A stretch of 64,000 nt of DNA, taken from NCBI GenBank assembly GCA_023653785.1, contig JAMKCH010007166.1, positions 1 through 64,000 of the forward strand. Reading direction: 5' to 3'. The stretch's first letter is position 1, and each line of letters begins with the position of its first letter. This stretch comes from Ophioderma brevispina (lineage: Eukaryota > Echinodermata > Ophiuroidea > Amphilepidida > Ophiodermatidae). The notes under the pieces are model-generated. The model had not been told where the DNA came from. It worked only from the letters and a program-made list of their open reading frames with translations, and ran no database searches. Both the position numbers and the translations under genes were made by a program. Shown here piece after piece: positions 41,368 to 53,532 of the stretch.

Positions 41368-43519
41368 GGGACACTGACACATTTTTGTATATAGGGCGCC
41401 CTCAATTTTGGTCAAAACTGAGGGTTTGCATGTTTGTAATCCCTTTGTACACCATATGTACACCTTCGAAGTTCTACATGTAACAATTCTTTTTTATTTT
41501 TGGCCTTAGGTTAGAGAATTTGTTAGTGTAGGGCCATAAATAAAAAAGACGGGTACATATGGAACTCTCCTCCCCCTTTTTTTAATGCTTTCATGTTTTA
41601 AATTCCACCTGAAATGAATAAGCCCAAAAGAGTTTCTTTGTGTGTAATCAAGTGATTGTAATAAAACCACTCCGGTGTGGTTTTATTCGAATGGCTATAA
41701 GGTTTCACAACTGAAACACAAAAAATAGAGTTGTGTACATTTCCTTGTAAACCCTTCAGACTCATCCCATGACCTCCATATTTGTTCTCACTGCCAAAAC
41801 GTTCTCGATTTACTAGTCTAGTGGTACATGTAAAAAAAAATTCGTGTAAAATTTATTAAATTTACATGTATGTATTAAGTAGTTGACTGCAATAAACTAG
41901 GAAAGGGCTGTGACTGACATCGGCTTGAAACAATAGGTCCTTCTATAAGTTTCTGTATTATTCCTTTGTGTGTTTTTATTGCTCAGTCCCAGTCCCAATC
42001 TATCCATCTCAGATATTTAAAGGAAATGTGTATTTTGCTGGGAATGTGCCTATGCCCCTGGCCTCTAACATTTATTTTGTGGAATAAATATAGAACCAAA
42101 TCAAAAGGAAACTGTTTAAAAATTATTTAAAAAAAAAACGAATTAAATTGAATGCATACAATTGACAAAGAGTCTTTGCAAATTTAAAGATTTTAGCTTA
42201 GTTTTCGTGATTACAAGACATGTAATATGTACGTGTCCTCGCCCATGCACACCCGGTATTATTGTCATATTCATAAAGTCTCCGTATAAATAAAATGTAC
42301 AGATATAAATTATCATCGGCGGCGGCAGTACCGGGGGGGGGGGACATGGCCCCTTCACTTTTTTACCGTAGTTTTACATGTACATTTCCACTTAATGTGC
42401 CTGATGTATAAATTGAATTACGATTGAGCAAAATTTACACGTAGTTTGCCACTTTGCGTATACTATTAGTGCATTTTAACCTATAATCAATGTATTAAAC
42501 ATCTAAACCTGATATTAATCATGGTAAATTTAAAAAGCGATGCATTGATTGTTCATGGTGTCATCGATTTATATTACGGTTCATTTCACAAAACTGATTT
42601 AGGTCATGGTTAAATCTATGAATATTTGTAAGAACTGACATCCACTTATTTCCGGGTTGTTGTATGTCTGATCGGTTTATGCGTTGTTGGAATCATGTAT
42701 GACAGCTTTGTGTACATGGTCTCGTTGGAAATCCAAAATGATACAAAGAACCATTTTCTTATAGCTAGAGAACCTTTTGGGAGTTCTTTAAAGAATCGAA
42801 AAGATTCTCCCCGGGGTTCGTTGAACCAAAGAAGTTTCTTTAGCCAAAAAATTCTTTCTATAAATAACATTAAACTTATAATAGCACATTTTATTTTGAA
42901 GACAAGTACAAACGGTAGCTATGAAGCCCTTTCCATAATGCCATAATGCACTATTTTTGCATTTCATTTTATATAGTAACGGCTACTATCACCGTGTTCC
43001 TGTGGCGATTCCATGCGTTGGCAGCTCCAGGTTCCTGTGCATGATGGGAAGGGTTTCCGAGGGGCACAAAATCAGAGTTTTCAGAGCCACCGTTGAATTG
43101 AAATCAGGGATCCCCGATTGTAATTCCCAATCCCAAATCCCATCTTTTATGACAATTGCATAAAGAGGCACGAGGGGATTTCCAGAAAGTGCGCTTGCAA
43201 ATGCCGTCTTATAAATAATTCGTAATGAAAAGACGATTTAGTATTTTCTTTCGACACAGCAGAAAATCAAGAGCGATTTGTAAGCTCAATATGTTTCACT
43301 TCAATAAAATCCTTTCACTAAACGTAACTAACATATGGTCTACAAAATTTACTTGTTTTCCACCATTGAAGGGGGGGGGGGGGAAACCTCAATGTATATT
43401 TGCTCATTAAAATAATGTTAATAACGTAATGAACATATGGCCTAATGAATAAATGAATGAACACAATGCAAAACAATTGGTTTGTACGTTCGGACGTAAA
43501 CTATAGTACATTCTCCTTG
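41368..43519. other. Unassigned stretch with small hairpin and AAGAACC repeat
   Basis: A perfect hairpin AATAAAACCAC/GTGGTTTTATT lies at 41660-41687. AAGAACC-type repeat sequence occurs at 42735-42850, related to 9640-10365. G-runs at about 42332 and 43371. No gene recognised. Confidence 0.45.
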
Positions 43520-44640
43520 ATTTTTTTTTTACAATTAGTTACAAGAATAGTTATATCAAACAAATTTGAGTGGGTAAAGCGATGAATATATAGTATTATA
43601 TTTTTGGGAATTATTGTTTTCACGAAAATCTTTATATTTTCCTTTACCTTTTGCATTTAGTAGTATAATAGTTTATTCACAGAAATTTGCGCGGCTTGTG
43701 GGATAAATATGTAGTATATTTTATATAAAGTATTATTTTCACCAAAAACGATAATCAGCTTTATGTATTACGTGTGGGTTTGGACGCCAAGTACGACGAA
43801 ACTGCAGCATATTTTCCTTTATTTTTGCACAATTAGTTACAGGAATAGTTACTCAAAAACATTTGAGTGTAAAGGGATGAATATGTTGTATATTTTTGGG
43901 AAGTTATTTCACACACACAAAAAAAATATTAGCTCTATATATGTACTGCATTGTTAGGGTTTGGACGCCCAGTACGTCAATCCTACAACATGTTTTCCTT
44001 TACATAGTTATATTTTATTCAAAGAAATTTCCGCGGCACAAGGGATGAATATATGTAGCATAGTTAATATACATGTACTATATTTTCACCAAAAACGATA
44101 ATCAGCATATTTACTGCATGCGCGCGGGTTTGGACGCTGAGAATACGACGAAACTACAGCACATTTTTCCTTTATTTGTTTGCCCAATTAGTTATATAGG
44201 AATAGTTGTATACAATAAATTTGAGCGAGCTATATTGTAGAACATTTTTTGTAAAGTATTGTTTTGACCAAAAATGTAATGCGTGCGGGATTGGACACCC
44301 AGTCCGCCAAAACTACAACATATTTTCCTCTTCTTTTTGCATATTAAGTTATAGTAATAGTTTATTCAAAGAAATTGCGCGCCTCGACGGATGAATACAA
44401 AATGAAAGTATTATTTTCACCAAAAACGATAATCAACCTTACATGTACGTAATGCTTGCGTGTTTCGATGCCGCGTATACGACGTAACTTAATCATAATT
44501 CCTTTATTTTTTGCCCAATTAGTTATAGGAATAGTATATATCAGAGAAATTTGAGTGGGTTTACAGATGAATGTAGTATATTTTGTTTAAGTATTATTTT
44601 CATCAAAACCCCTTTCGGCCTATGTACTTCTGCGTGTTTT
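43520..44640. repeat. Satellite of about 176-bp units with alternating types
   Basis: Units start near 43532, 43654, 43830, 44006, 44188, 44340 and 44516. Odd units carry CAATTAGTTA(C/T)..GGAATAGTT...ATTTGAG; even units carry TTTAGTAGTATAATAGTTTATTC or close relatives, with AAATTnCGCGGC. The phrases TTTTCACCAAAAACGATAATCA and GTTTGGACGCC recur throughout. This is an A-B higher-order array, strongly diverged. Confidence 0.8.
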
Positions 44641-44764
44641 GGTTGAATGATCAAATGAGACAAACGTTTTCATACGCTAGCAGACATTTGTAACACATCT
44701 CGAAAAGTTTTGAGTGATTTAGACAGCCTGAGAGGGCCGGCCCTTGAAACGCGATTCTTAAGTG

Positions 44765-45060
44765 CTGCAGTAAAGGGTCTAGACAAAAAATACACAGTGG
44801 TCAATTTTTCATTTACGTAGTCAAATTGAAAACATTATTTGTCTAACCATCATAATTCAAAATTGGTATAGTTTGTACCTGTAGCCTTTAAGTTTTAAAG
44901 TTTTGGAGTTATAGGCTAAAACAGCCAAAATCAATCAAAAGCATCATTTTGAGTTGTACAGGGTCAAATTTTAAAGTTGCTCCGATTTGGTGCAAATTAT
45001 TGATACATAAGATTAAAACAATGAATTTAATTTTGAGTTTCTTAATCCTCTTCTTAAACA
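44765..45060. repeat. Solo arm of the 'GTACAGGG' foldback family
   Basis: TTGTACAGGGTCAAATTTTAAAG and GTGCAAATTATTGATAC match the arms at 14687-15614. No matching second arm is adjacent. Confidence 0.65.
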
Positions 45061-45244
45061 GTTTCCAGGTAATTGTTTTCTCGTCCTTTCTGGTTATTTT
45101 AACTATCTTAAGTTAATTAAGGCTCCACCTTCACCGGGATTATGATATGCCGTCAAAGTCGAAGGGGAGGGGGTTGCCACCAGAGAAAAAATATGGTATA
45201 TTTTTAAAAATATTCTCAACGTTTACGTAATTGATTTTTGTGTG

Positions 45245-45445
45245 GATATTATCTGTGGAAAATGCCAACTTTGTCGACTCGCTGACTTTATGACGTCATT
45301 CACGGGCATTATGACGCCGTACTAGGTATGTTGGTACTTATTTTGGTATTGATGGAAAGAGGAGGATCATAACCATCCACTTGTATCAAGATCATAAGCA
45401 TTGGATGTTTATAACGAATTCCCGTGGGTGTGGTAAACCCCCTTT
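45245..45445. repeat. Interspersed repeat 'CTAGACATGTTGGTACT', copy 2
   Basis: Contains ACTTTATGACGTCATTC, TACTAGGTATGTTGGTACTTA and ATTGATGGAAAGAGGAGGAT in the order seen at 37905-38075. Confidence 0.7.
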
Positions 45446-45664
45446 GGTAAACCGTGTCGCAAAATGCTTATATCAAAGTAGGGTGAGAACAAACTAATTA
45501 ACCCATTTGGGCTGCAACAAGTTCCTTGCGGACTTGCAAAAACGTTACTCTACAGTCTTTATTGGAATAAACGCGTTATCTGCACACCAGAAACAATTGC
45601 GGATTGCCGAAAATAGAGCAGAGGCATGGACCAGGTCAAAACCAGTGTTCACCCTGACTACAGA

Positions 45665-46155
45665 AACGGTTGCAACCTTTGTTATTTAGTATGGACCCTC
45701 TATAGAAATGCCAGAGTTGAGTTAGTACTCTCAAATGTGGTGTCACTTTTTATTAGGGCCAATTTAATCATGTTGAAATGTATGTCATATTTGCAGTCTA
45801 GTCATAAAGATTCCAAAATGTATAGTGTGTACCATATACGACCATTGTTTAGGGTACAAATGGCTAAAATGGTTAAAAAAGCTCAATTCCCTTGTACAGG
45901 GGTCAAAACCAGAAGTTGCTCCAATTTTTGGTAAGAATGGAAAACAGTTATTCATCTAGCTTCATGTATCAAACTATACATTTTGGGAAATCCTCTATGA
46001 CTAGATTTTAAAAGTTTGACCCTGTGTAACCTTAAATTGGCGCCTATTGAAAAGCGATACCACCATTGAGAGTACTAACTATACCTAGCATTGGATGTAA
46101 AGAGGGTCCATACTAGCTACCAAAGGTGTTAGACCCATTCTGTAGGGGGGTAAAC
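45665..46155. mobile_element. Foldback element, 'TATGGACCCTCTA' family copy 2
   Basis: The left arm GTTATTTAGTATGGACCCTCTA, AGTTAGTACTCTCA and GGTGTCACTTTTTATTAGGG returns inverted up to CTACCAAAGGTGTTAGACCC at about 46130. Related to 16240-17120 but smaller. Confidence 0.75.
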
Positions 46156-46298
46156 GACACTCCTTAAACAAGGCCCCTATGATATTCTGGTCCTCCTCTA
46201 ATAATGGAAGCTCTAATTGGGTAATAGGTCTTATTCATAGGTCCGTGCACGGAGTCGATAGGTCGATTATCAGCATAAAATAGTTCCAAAAAAACGAG

Positions 46299-46949
46299 GT
46301 CAAATGAATAAGCCCCCCCCCACGACAAAGGTACATTTTCTGAAAAAGTTAGGCTCTTTAACCTGTTACAAAAATGTAAAATGTACACTACAATGTTACA
46401 CATTTAATGTGCAGAAAAAAATCACACAACAGTTAATATTCTCCCTGAAATGACGTCATTTATTAAATTTGATGACGAATTAAAAATGACACTTTCGTGC
46501 ATTGGGGAATAGGCCCGGAATAGGGGAATATTCTACACTGTGTACAATGGAAATTGACAAGTTTTTCTGACATGTGAACTTTATAACGTCATTCTGACGA
46601 AATGCTAGGCATGTTGGTACTCATTTGGTCGCAATGGAAAGATGACGATAGCTATCCATTGGCACCCAAATCAAGTGTCTGTGGTATTCTTGTGTTTTAC
46701 TAGACATGTCGGTACTTCTCTCCGTGATTTTCTCTATTGTAAAATCCCAATACACGAACGTGTCATTTTAATTCATCAAATTTAATAAATGACATCATTT
46801 CAGGGAGGTCAACTTTTGTGTAGTTTTTTTTTGGCACATTAAATGTGTAACATTGTAGGTACATTTTACATTTTTGTAACAGGTTAAAGAGCCTAACTTT
46901 TCCAGAAAAATGTACCTTTGTCGGGGGGGGGGGCTGATTAATTTTGACC
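46299..46949. mobile_element. Palindromic element with about 205-bp arms
   Basis: The left arm (46299-46506) and right arm (46738-46949) look roughly 90% identical in inverse. Landmarks: GACAAAGGTACATTTT, GTTAGGCTCTTTAACCTGTT and TGACGTCATTTATTAAATTT. The spacer (46507-46737) contains a copy of the 'CTAGACATGTTGGTACT' repeat. Confidence 0.9.
46540..46690. repeat. Interspersed repeat 'CTAGACATGTTGGTACT', copy 3
   Basis: TGGAAATTGACAAGTTTTTC, GACATGTGAACTTTATAACG and GGCATGTTGGTACTCATTT. It lies within the spacer of the palindrome at 46299-46949. Confidence 0.75.
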
Positions 46950-48370
46950 TGTATATATGATAGTAGGTATAACTTTCATTAGCATTTTTCTCTTTGCCAA
47001 ATAATAAAATTATTTTTATTACTGATTTGGTTTTGCCTTTTGCCTTATAACCCATCACTTGCGATATTGTGTGCAGAAATTCCTTCGGGATTCAGGAGTG
47101 TAGAAAGCTCGAGAGCGCTCCTTCGAACTAAAGAAACGTCCTGCCATTTCTCTTACACGCTCAAACAAAATATTTTCAGTGGTCTTTTGGGGACAAAACA
47201 AGAGTCAAAATATGGGGTCCTTTGGTGACAAATGAACTTGGGAACTTTCAATAATCACCACTAAATAACCCCCATATAGACTTGTGTACAAATGACCTCT
47301 CATCAAATGTCATTTTCTCGGCTATAAAGCGACTGGTTACTTTAAAACTGGATTTTTTTAAAGATTAGGACCGTACCTCTTCAACAAGAAAGAAAAAAGT
47401 CTATGATGAAGGCTGATTTTTGAGCTAGCAGAGCCTCAAAGATAAACATGTAGTTTTCAACACGCCCACACCTACTTTGAAATAGAATTGCACAGTTTCC
47501 CCAAAAGTATGTAACAAAAATGGCACAGAAAAATCGTTACCACCCAAATGGTTGTTACTAGTACAAATATTATGATTAATTTCAAATTTCATTTGAAGAC
47601 ACAACTTCTCAACATTTTATGACTCATTTAGGGAAGGGTCAAATTTCAGACGCCATCACTGACTTTTAGTATCCTCCCAAAATCAGGGATTTCTTCGCCA
47701 ATGTTAATAAAATTGGCCTTTTCAAACCAAAATTTGACTAGAGTTAGTTGCATATGAGTAAATTAATTTGGATTGACATTATATTTTAATAATACCCTGC
47801 TTACTTTCCCGTGATGGTAGCTTATAGGACAGAGTACCGTATATTTAAGAACGCCAGACGTGACGTTACCCAGCTGATCTGTAATGGATATAATTATATA
47901 CTAATGAGGATTTCCTTGTAAATCACTGTCATTTAGTTCATTAAGACTAGCCATTAACCCATTACATGTAGCACAATTCCAGCAATGACGTTATACTGTA
48001 TACGCAAATGTTCAACAGAAATAATCGTCAAACAGTCCGGGGCACTCCTTTATATCTGAAGGGACGGATATTCCTCGGCTGGGTGAAAAGTAGGGGCCTT
48101 TTAAGTAAAATGAACAAAAGGGGGTCATTCGGTACACAACCTGAATAAATATGGGGTACTGAAACTTAAGAAGGAGGCCACTGAGGTAATTGTAGAATTA
48201 AAGAAATTTAAATCTATACAGTCACGTAAGATCGAGTTTCTTGCATTTTATTAATTTTTCCCAGTATTTCAAAGCCACATGCAAAGAACATTGAAATAGA
48301 GGACCTCATCTTATATTGGTGGTATCAAACCTTACTCTTAGTCTTATGGGACTTTTTTTCAATATGGAAA
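46950..48370. other. Unassigned stretch
   Basis: No exon, RNA gene or element end recognised. Confidence 0.4.
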
Positions 48371-48527
48371 GCAAAACTTTGGTAGCCGTTTCATATAGAA
48401 ATCGCAAGGATGCAAATTAGGTATTGCCATTGATTCCGTCAAACGCTACTGTTCAACATAGACGGAATCAATTGTAATACCTCTTTTGCATCCTTGAGAC
48501 TTCTATATGAAACGTCTACCAAAACTT
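48371..48527. mobile_element. Short hairpin MITE
   Basis: AAAACTTTGGTAGCCGTTTC, AAGGATGCAAA.AGGTATT and TTGATTCCGTC pair with their inverses around a loop of about 17 bp. Arms about 70 bp, with a handful of mismatches. Confidence 0.85.
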
Positions 48528-49159
48528 AGAATATAGGATACCAGGTGACTTATGAGTGTGTCCACCATTACACAGCAAAAAAGAAACAGAACTTCCTACA
48601 AAATAACCCGCATTTATGGTATCTGGTGCAGTCGCTTACAATGCACGCATGGGTATAGATATTTACTCAAAAAGTATATTAACGGATCTAAAACTTGTTA
48701 TTAATGTTGATTATGCCACCCTGTAGAACACGTCCATTGTTACCCATTGTTATAATCCATACCGATATAGTGAGTCATTTACGTTGGTCTGCCCTCTGCT
48801 ATAATCATAGTGATCTATACGTGTCTGTGGTTAGCTGATATGCCATACATCCAATGAACCGTAAACAAATAATATTACACTCAGAAAAGGCTACAATGCG
48901 ATTAAAATTACTGATTACTAAAATGTCTGACGCGCAATGCGTTCATTTAAAGACATTTTTGACAGCAATCTTTATTTCATGTTTCATAGCTTAAATGTAT
49001 TGCCGCGCTCTAAGTAGCCCTTACCCTTCAGAATGTATACATTAACAGGGGTTTTGATGCTCAAAAGATTACAAAATAACCAACATTGCAGATTTTGTGT
49101 AAGTACATTCTCTGATCAGAAGAAAAATGCAAATTAAAATGAGAAATATGTATATATAT
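48528..49159. other. Unassigned stretch
   Basis: AT-rich; nothing recognised. Confidence 0.4.
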
Positions 49160-50520
49160 CTATATTAATGCACAAAGGTTTCCAATGTTTGCCACTTAAT
49201 TTTTTAGCAAATTACAGATATTTTGCCTGGTACTTGCATACATTGTAATATTTGAGTTCCTTTTTAAGGGCTTCTAGATTTTGATATTTTTGCTTCATTT
49301 TTGCTCTGTAAAGGTGAAATGTTGCAATTGATATCAATTTATAATCAATTGATATCAATGGCAAAATTTCACCTATACAGAGCAAAAATGAAAAATAAAA
49401 AAAATCAAATCAAATTTAGAACCGAAAAGAATAAAAAGGGAGACGTAGTCGATGTGAATTTTGTCTTTTATCCAGTTTCTGAGACCTGTTCAGTAATTTA
49501 CAGAAATAACCCAATTTACGAAGAGATGTCAAATCGTTTAGGAAATTTCTTACAAAACGTACACACGTCATCATCTCTGATATTCATTTTATACAAGGTT
49601 ATGTGGCCGCTTGGTTAAGTTTATACTGAAACCATATCCATAGAAAACTTAAATGTCAACGAACATATTTCTTTCCATTCATTTTGAATTTAAATTCTTG
49701 TCATCTGTTTGTAGCTAACTTGCCTTTTTAGTGTTTTGAAGGCATTACTGAACTTTTTACACCCTTTGCCTTGTTTAAATAAAATTTCCTCGGACGAAAG
49801 GGTGTACGTACTTATCACCAGTATGATTACGCTTGACATTTATTTGAATTGTTCTTATAATACCATTGCATTTCACTAAAGTTGCTATTCGCCTTATATA
49901 TAGTTGCTAATTTCTTGATATAAGACCCATTGTCATTCATTATATCATCAACAAAACACTTCTTTCCTCTAACGAGTAGTTTGCAGATTGGTCATCAATT
50001 TTAATTTGATCATTCCACCAGCGGTACTGGTTTGCAATGCGATCGATGTTATTAACAATGTTGAGAATAAAATAAGTATCACGCCACAAATTGTCTATGT
50101 TCTTCATTTTGTAAAATCGAAACTCACCAAATTGTAAGTATTGTCACTATACACAGACGAAACCATTTTGATCATTTTTGTTCACCAAAAACAACTCTCC
50201 TAATCCAAGTTACCATCAATGCATTCATATGCATTTCCACATGCAGCATTTTCACGCCACCATTTTCGTAGTTTGGTGAGAATTGAGATCTTTCAATTTT
50301 ATCTGGATCCCCATACTTTTAAAGATCTCATTTCCTCTTTCTATAAAGTCCTTAATGGGGTTCGGTATATCATTTGGACAATGTAACTTTGTTTCGGTAA
50401 CACCAAATATTTTGCTATAATAACACGGTTTTTCTTTTATTCCAATTTGACAATTTTTCGTCATGCAAAGTTAATTTACATAATTTCGACGTTGACTCAT
50501 CTCTTTAGTTTGATATTAAA
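49160..50520 (-). pseudogene. L1-like LINE, 3' part of reverse transcriptase ORF
   Basis: Read on the minus strand across several frames: NDIPNPIKDFIERGNEIFKS (about 50375-50320), then PDKIERSQFSPNYENGGVKM (about 50310-50250), then NALMVTWIRRVV. Further on come WWNDQIKIDDQSANYS (about 50020-49975) and MNIRDDDVCTFCKKFPK (about 49590-49540), close to HLFVN. 'YxxGGLKM...ALK.tWI+R' and the CxxC...HLF zinc-finger-like end (zf-RVT) are hallmarks of L1-type reverse transcriptases. The catalytic core is not visible, so it is 5'-truncated; frameshifts show it is dead. Confidence 0.75.
49295..49391. mobile_element. Near-perfect 97-bp hairpin in the LINE
   Basis: TCATTTTTGCTCTGTAAAGG, then TGAAAT...CAATTGATATCAATT, pairs with its inverse around a few bases, with about two mismatches or bulges. 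It lies beyond the zinc-finger-like part of the L1-like remnant, as a MITE insertion or a late inverted duplication would. Confidence 0.85.
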
Positions 50521-53506
50521 GCATTTGTCTATAGGATGGAGTTTAGACTTTGTTTGAGGATTGTCTACCACAATCTCAAAGAGAAATGGGAGATTAGGGA
50601 TTCTTGTCAATTTAATGATAGTGTACCGAGGTCATAACTCCTTCAAGAATCATTTTCTGTTAGGGGTGGTTCCCTAGAGCCAATGATAGCCTTTGGTGTT
50701 CATATTCCAATATGCACGGGACCTGTTATACTTCGGTCAACAATTCAGATGGTATAAATTGCCATTTTTCTTCAGGTAAGTTGGGGGATGAGGCAAGGAG
50801 TCACAAAATTCCCCGAGCATTACTTGCCTTTATAAGCATTTCTGATTGGCTGATTACATCATATACGAGCATATGTTGATTTCAATGATCAATTGAAATG
50901 CAGCTTCCAAAATCACATAAGCTCCATTGTGACCAATGCAAGCAGCAGGCCTATACAACATTTAAGTTTTATTGTTTATACCAAATAAAGGTTTACTTCA
51001 GGTTATAAAGATTTAGTAGGTAAAGAACACATTCAGGCTATATCAAAAACATCTATGCCATCCAACCCCCACATATATAAATTCAATTTGTTAGAGACAC
51101 TATCAGTTATTTGCCTAATCAGAAAATCGAAAAAATAATCAACAATCAGATTTTTGCATTCTGTAACAAATATAGTTATACCCTACAAGTGCTAATACTG
51201 AAAGCAACCTAAAAAGGACAAAATCATACATTTTAGTCATTACTGTCCGTACAACACGTAATTGAATGCAGATTCATATCTTTCAGCACTGCCGTTTTCT
51301 TTCTTTTCTGTTAAAGTTTGAGTTTCAAAAAATAACTTTAATTCTACATACTTGCCCTTCAATTATAAGCTATTTCTGCAAATTTAAAATATTTTGAATC
51401 TTTCTGGTGAATCTCTGATAGGGTCTTTAAAAAAGCGATTTCACATACCCTAAATAAAAAAACGGCTGAAATTAGCTGTCACCTTAATCTGCACCAAAAA
51501 GGTGAATGCATGCAAGTAGTCCTGAAACCAATGCAGCTTTGAATCGAGGATTGAACAGGGCACCTGTCTCATGGTTTTGACTCTAATAACGGATCTCAGC
51601 AAAACCGGTTTCATTCATAAATTTTCATAAACCCCCATGTGTCAAAAAGAAATGTACGGCACTGCATTAAAGTAAGCTGTTAGCTTACATGAGTTAAATA
51701 TCTAACTTTGCAATGGATCGAATTTTTAGGACTAAAAAAAATATTTATTTTTAGTTTGTGGACGTGATAAGAAATATCTAATATAGCCATATGTGTTCAT
51801 ACCATAACACGGTCAATAACAGTAGACCTACCACAAGATGAACTAATATTCCATGAACTCTTTAAACTAAGTGTAGTCATTCTTGGATTCACCAATATGG
51901 CATGTACTTCATGCCACCGTGAACTTAACCGAGAAGGTTGTCATCTTTTGTTGCTGTTCAATATGGCGTGTACAGTCTGATTGCACAGGACATGCGAAGA
52001 ACTACCTGACCTTGCCGTGGGAAATTGTCTTGGCCTCGGGTCTTTGCTACCTACAAGGGAACTTAAAAATATCACCAAATAAAAATAAAAAGTGACAATT
52101 ACCCTGCATGAAAGAGCTTGAAAAGGTCCAATTATGAAACTTTTGTTCTTGCTCAAAGAAATAATTTTGAGTGTTTAAAAATCGACCTTAAATATCAAGT
52201 TACTTTTTCATAACTATATGTTTAGCTTTGAAGAACTTATTTCAATTCGTAAATATAACAATGCCTTAAAGAATTCATGTGACAGTGGAAAAAGTCCCAT
52301 AAACACGATAACCGGTACTTCATAGGGCCAAAATTATGTTCTCCGTTTAGAGAAAGTCCGCTATTTCAATTTTTTAAGTTTTGTCTTTAAAAAAAAAAGA
52401 CTTCAGTATTTCAGCTTAATTCCTTTTTCACCGGAATACTAAATGAAATTTGGTAAAACTGTTAACAATTATTTTAACGGCATTTCCCTATAAATTTGTA
52501 CTATTTTCTATGGGTATTTTAGAGTAAATAGGGCTATTAGTGTAAAAAAGGTTCTTCCTTTTGTGATTGTAAAGTACAGGTCAATTTAAAAAATAGTGGT
52601 CAATCCAGTAAATTTGTTATTTTTACGGATTAAGAATAGACGGCTTTATGTGTTGGTCCCGTCTCACTGTAAAAGTACGGGATTTTTACCGTGAACGCTG
52701 CTTTTAATTCATTAACTTCCGTAAAATTTCGGTTTAAACATTTACACCCCGTCCGCTTTACGGTATATTCTTTATAGTGTAGAAGCAAGAAAATAATTGA
52801 ATTACTGCCAAAAATAACGCTGTAAAGGCGAGTAAAAGTATGAACGTTTAAAAAGCATGTTTGCCGATCATATAAAATGGGCAAACATTCTTTAATATCT
52901 ACAATGTATATATGTAATGATTATATATTCGGTGTCTTGGCATAAGATCAATGCGAAGCCAGTTTTGAGACGCGTCTGTAGTTAAATACAGTCACATTTC
53001 AACGCAATATCATGTTTCTATATGAAGTACACATTCATACACAGTTGAGTTTCTATTTTGCAAGACACTCAGTTTCGTAAGACGCGTCTTTGAAGCCAGT
53101 TTTGAAATGACTTGAGAGGAAGACACATCTTTGTGTCTTCGATTTCTATTGTCGTAAACGTGACTATTGCTGAGACCCGACCGCGGGCTTAACATTCCGG
53201 TTTAAAAAGGGGAAGCCCGTTTAATGATATACGTTTCATCTGGATAGAGTGTCCTTCCCAAAACCAAACCCACCTTCAAGTTTTCGCCCGATATTCAATG
53301 CTTTTCATGGGAGAGAAAACGTGGATTTTGTAATCCCCATAGGTACTGTGTAAAATTAATTTGGTCTACCAAATTGGGTACTTTTACTCTTACTTTTCCA
53401 ACCAAACATCCTTTCCCAAAATTTCACCGGGATAATGAAAATAGTACTTTCTGTCTATACAAAATATTTACCACTTCCCGGTAAAACTTGTCTTCTGGGC
53501 AGGCTA
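50521..53506. other. Unassigned stretch
   Basis: AT-rich, possibly including older LINE sequence on the minus strand next to 50520. Two copies of AAGCCAGTTTTGA associated with AGACGCGTCT lie at about 52957-52978 and 53082-53107. No gene recognised. Confidence 0.4.
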
Positions 53507-53532
53507 TTAGCGATCGGGCCATGGACCTTTAA
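53507..53532. repeat. 26-bp sequence identical to bases 1-26
   Basis: TTAGCGATCGGGCCATGGAC followed by CTTTAA occurs at both places and ends in TTAA. Probably the end of a further TTAA-type element. Confidence 0.8.

Noticed and set aside
43520..44640. CRISPR-like array
   Set aside because: Units are about 176 bp, diverged, without constant short repeats and spacers; the genome is eukaryotic.
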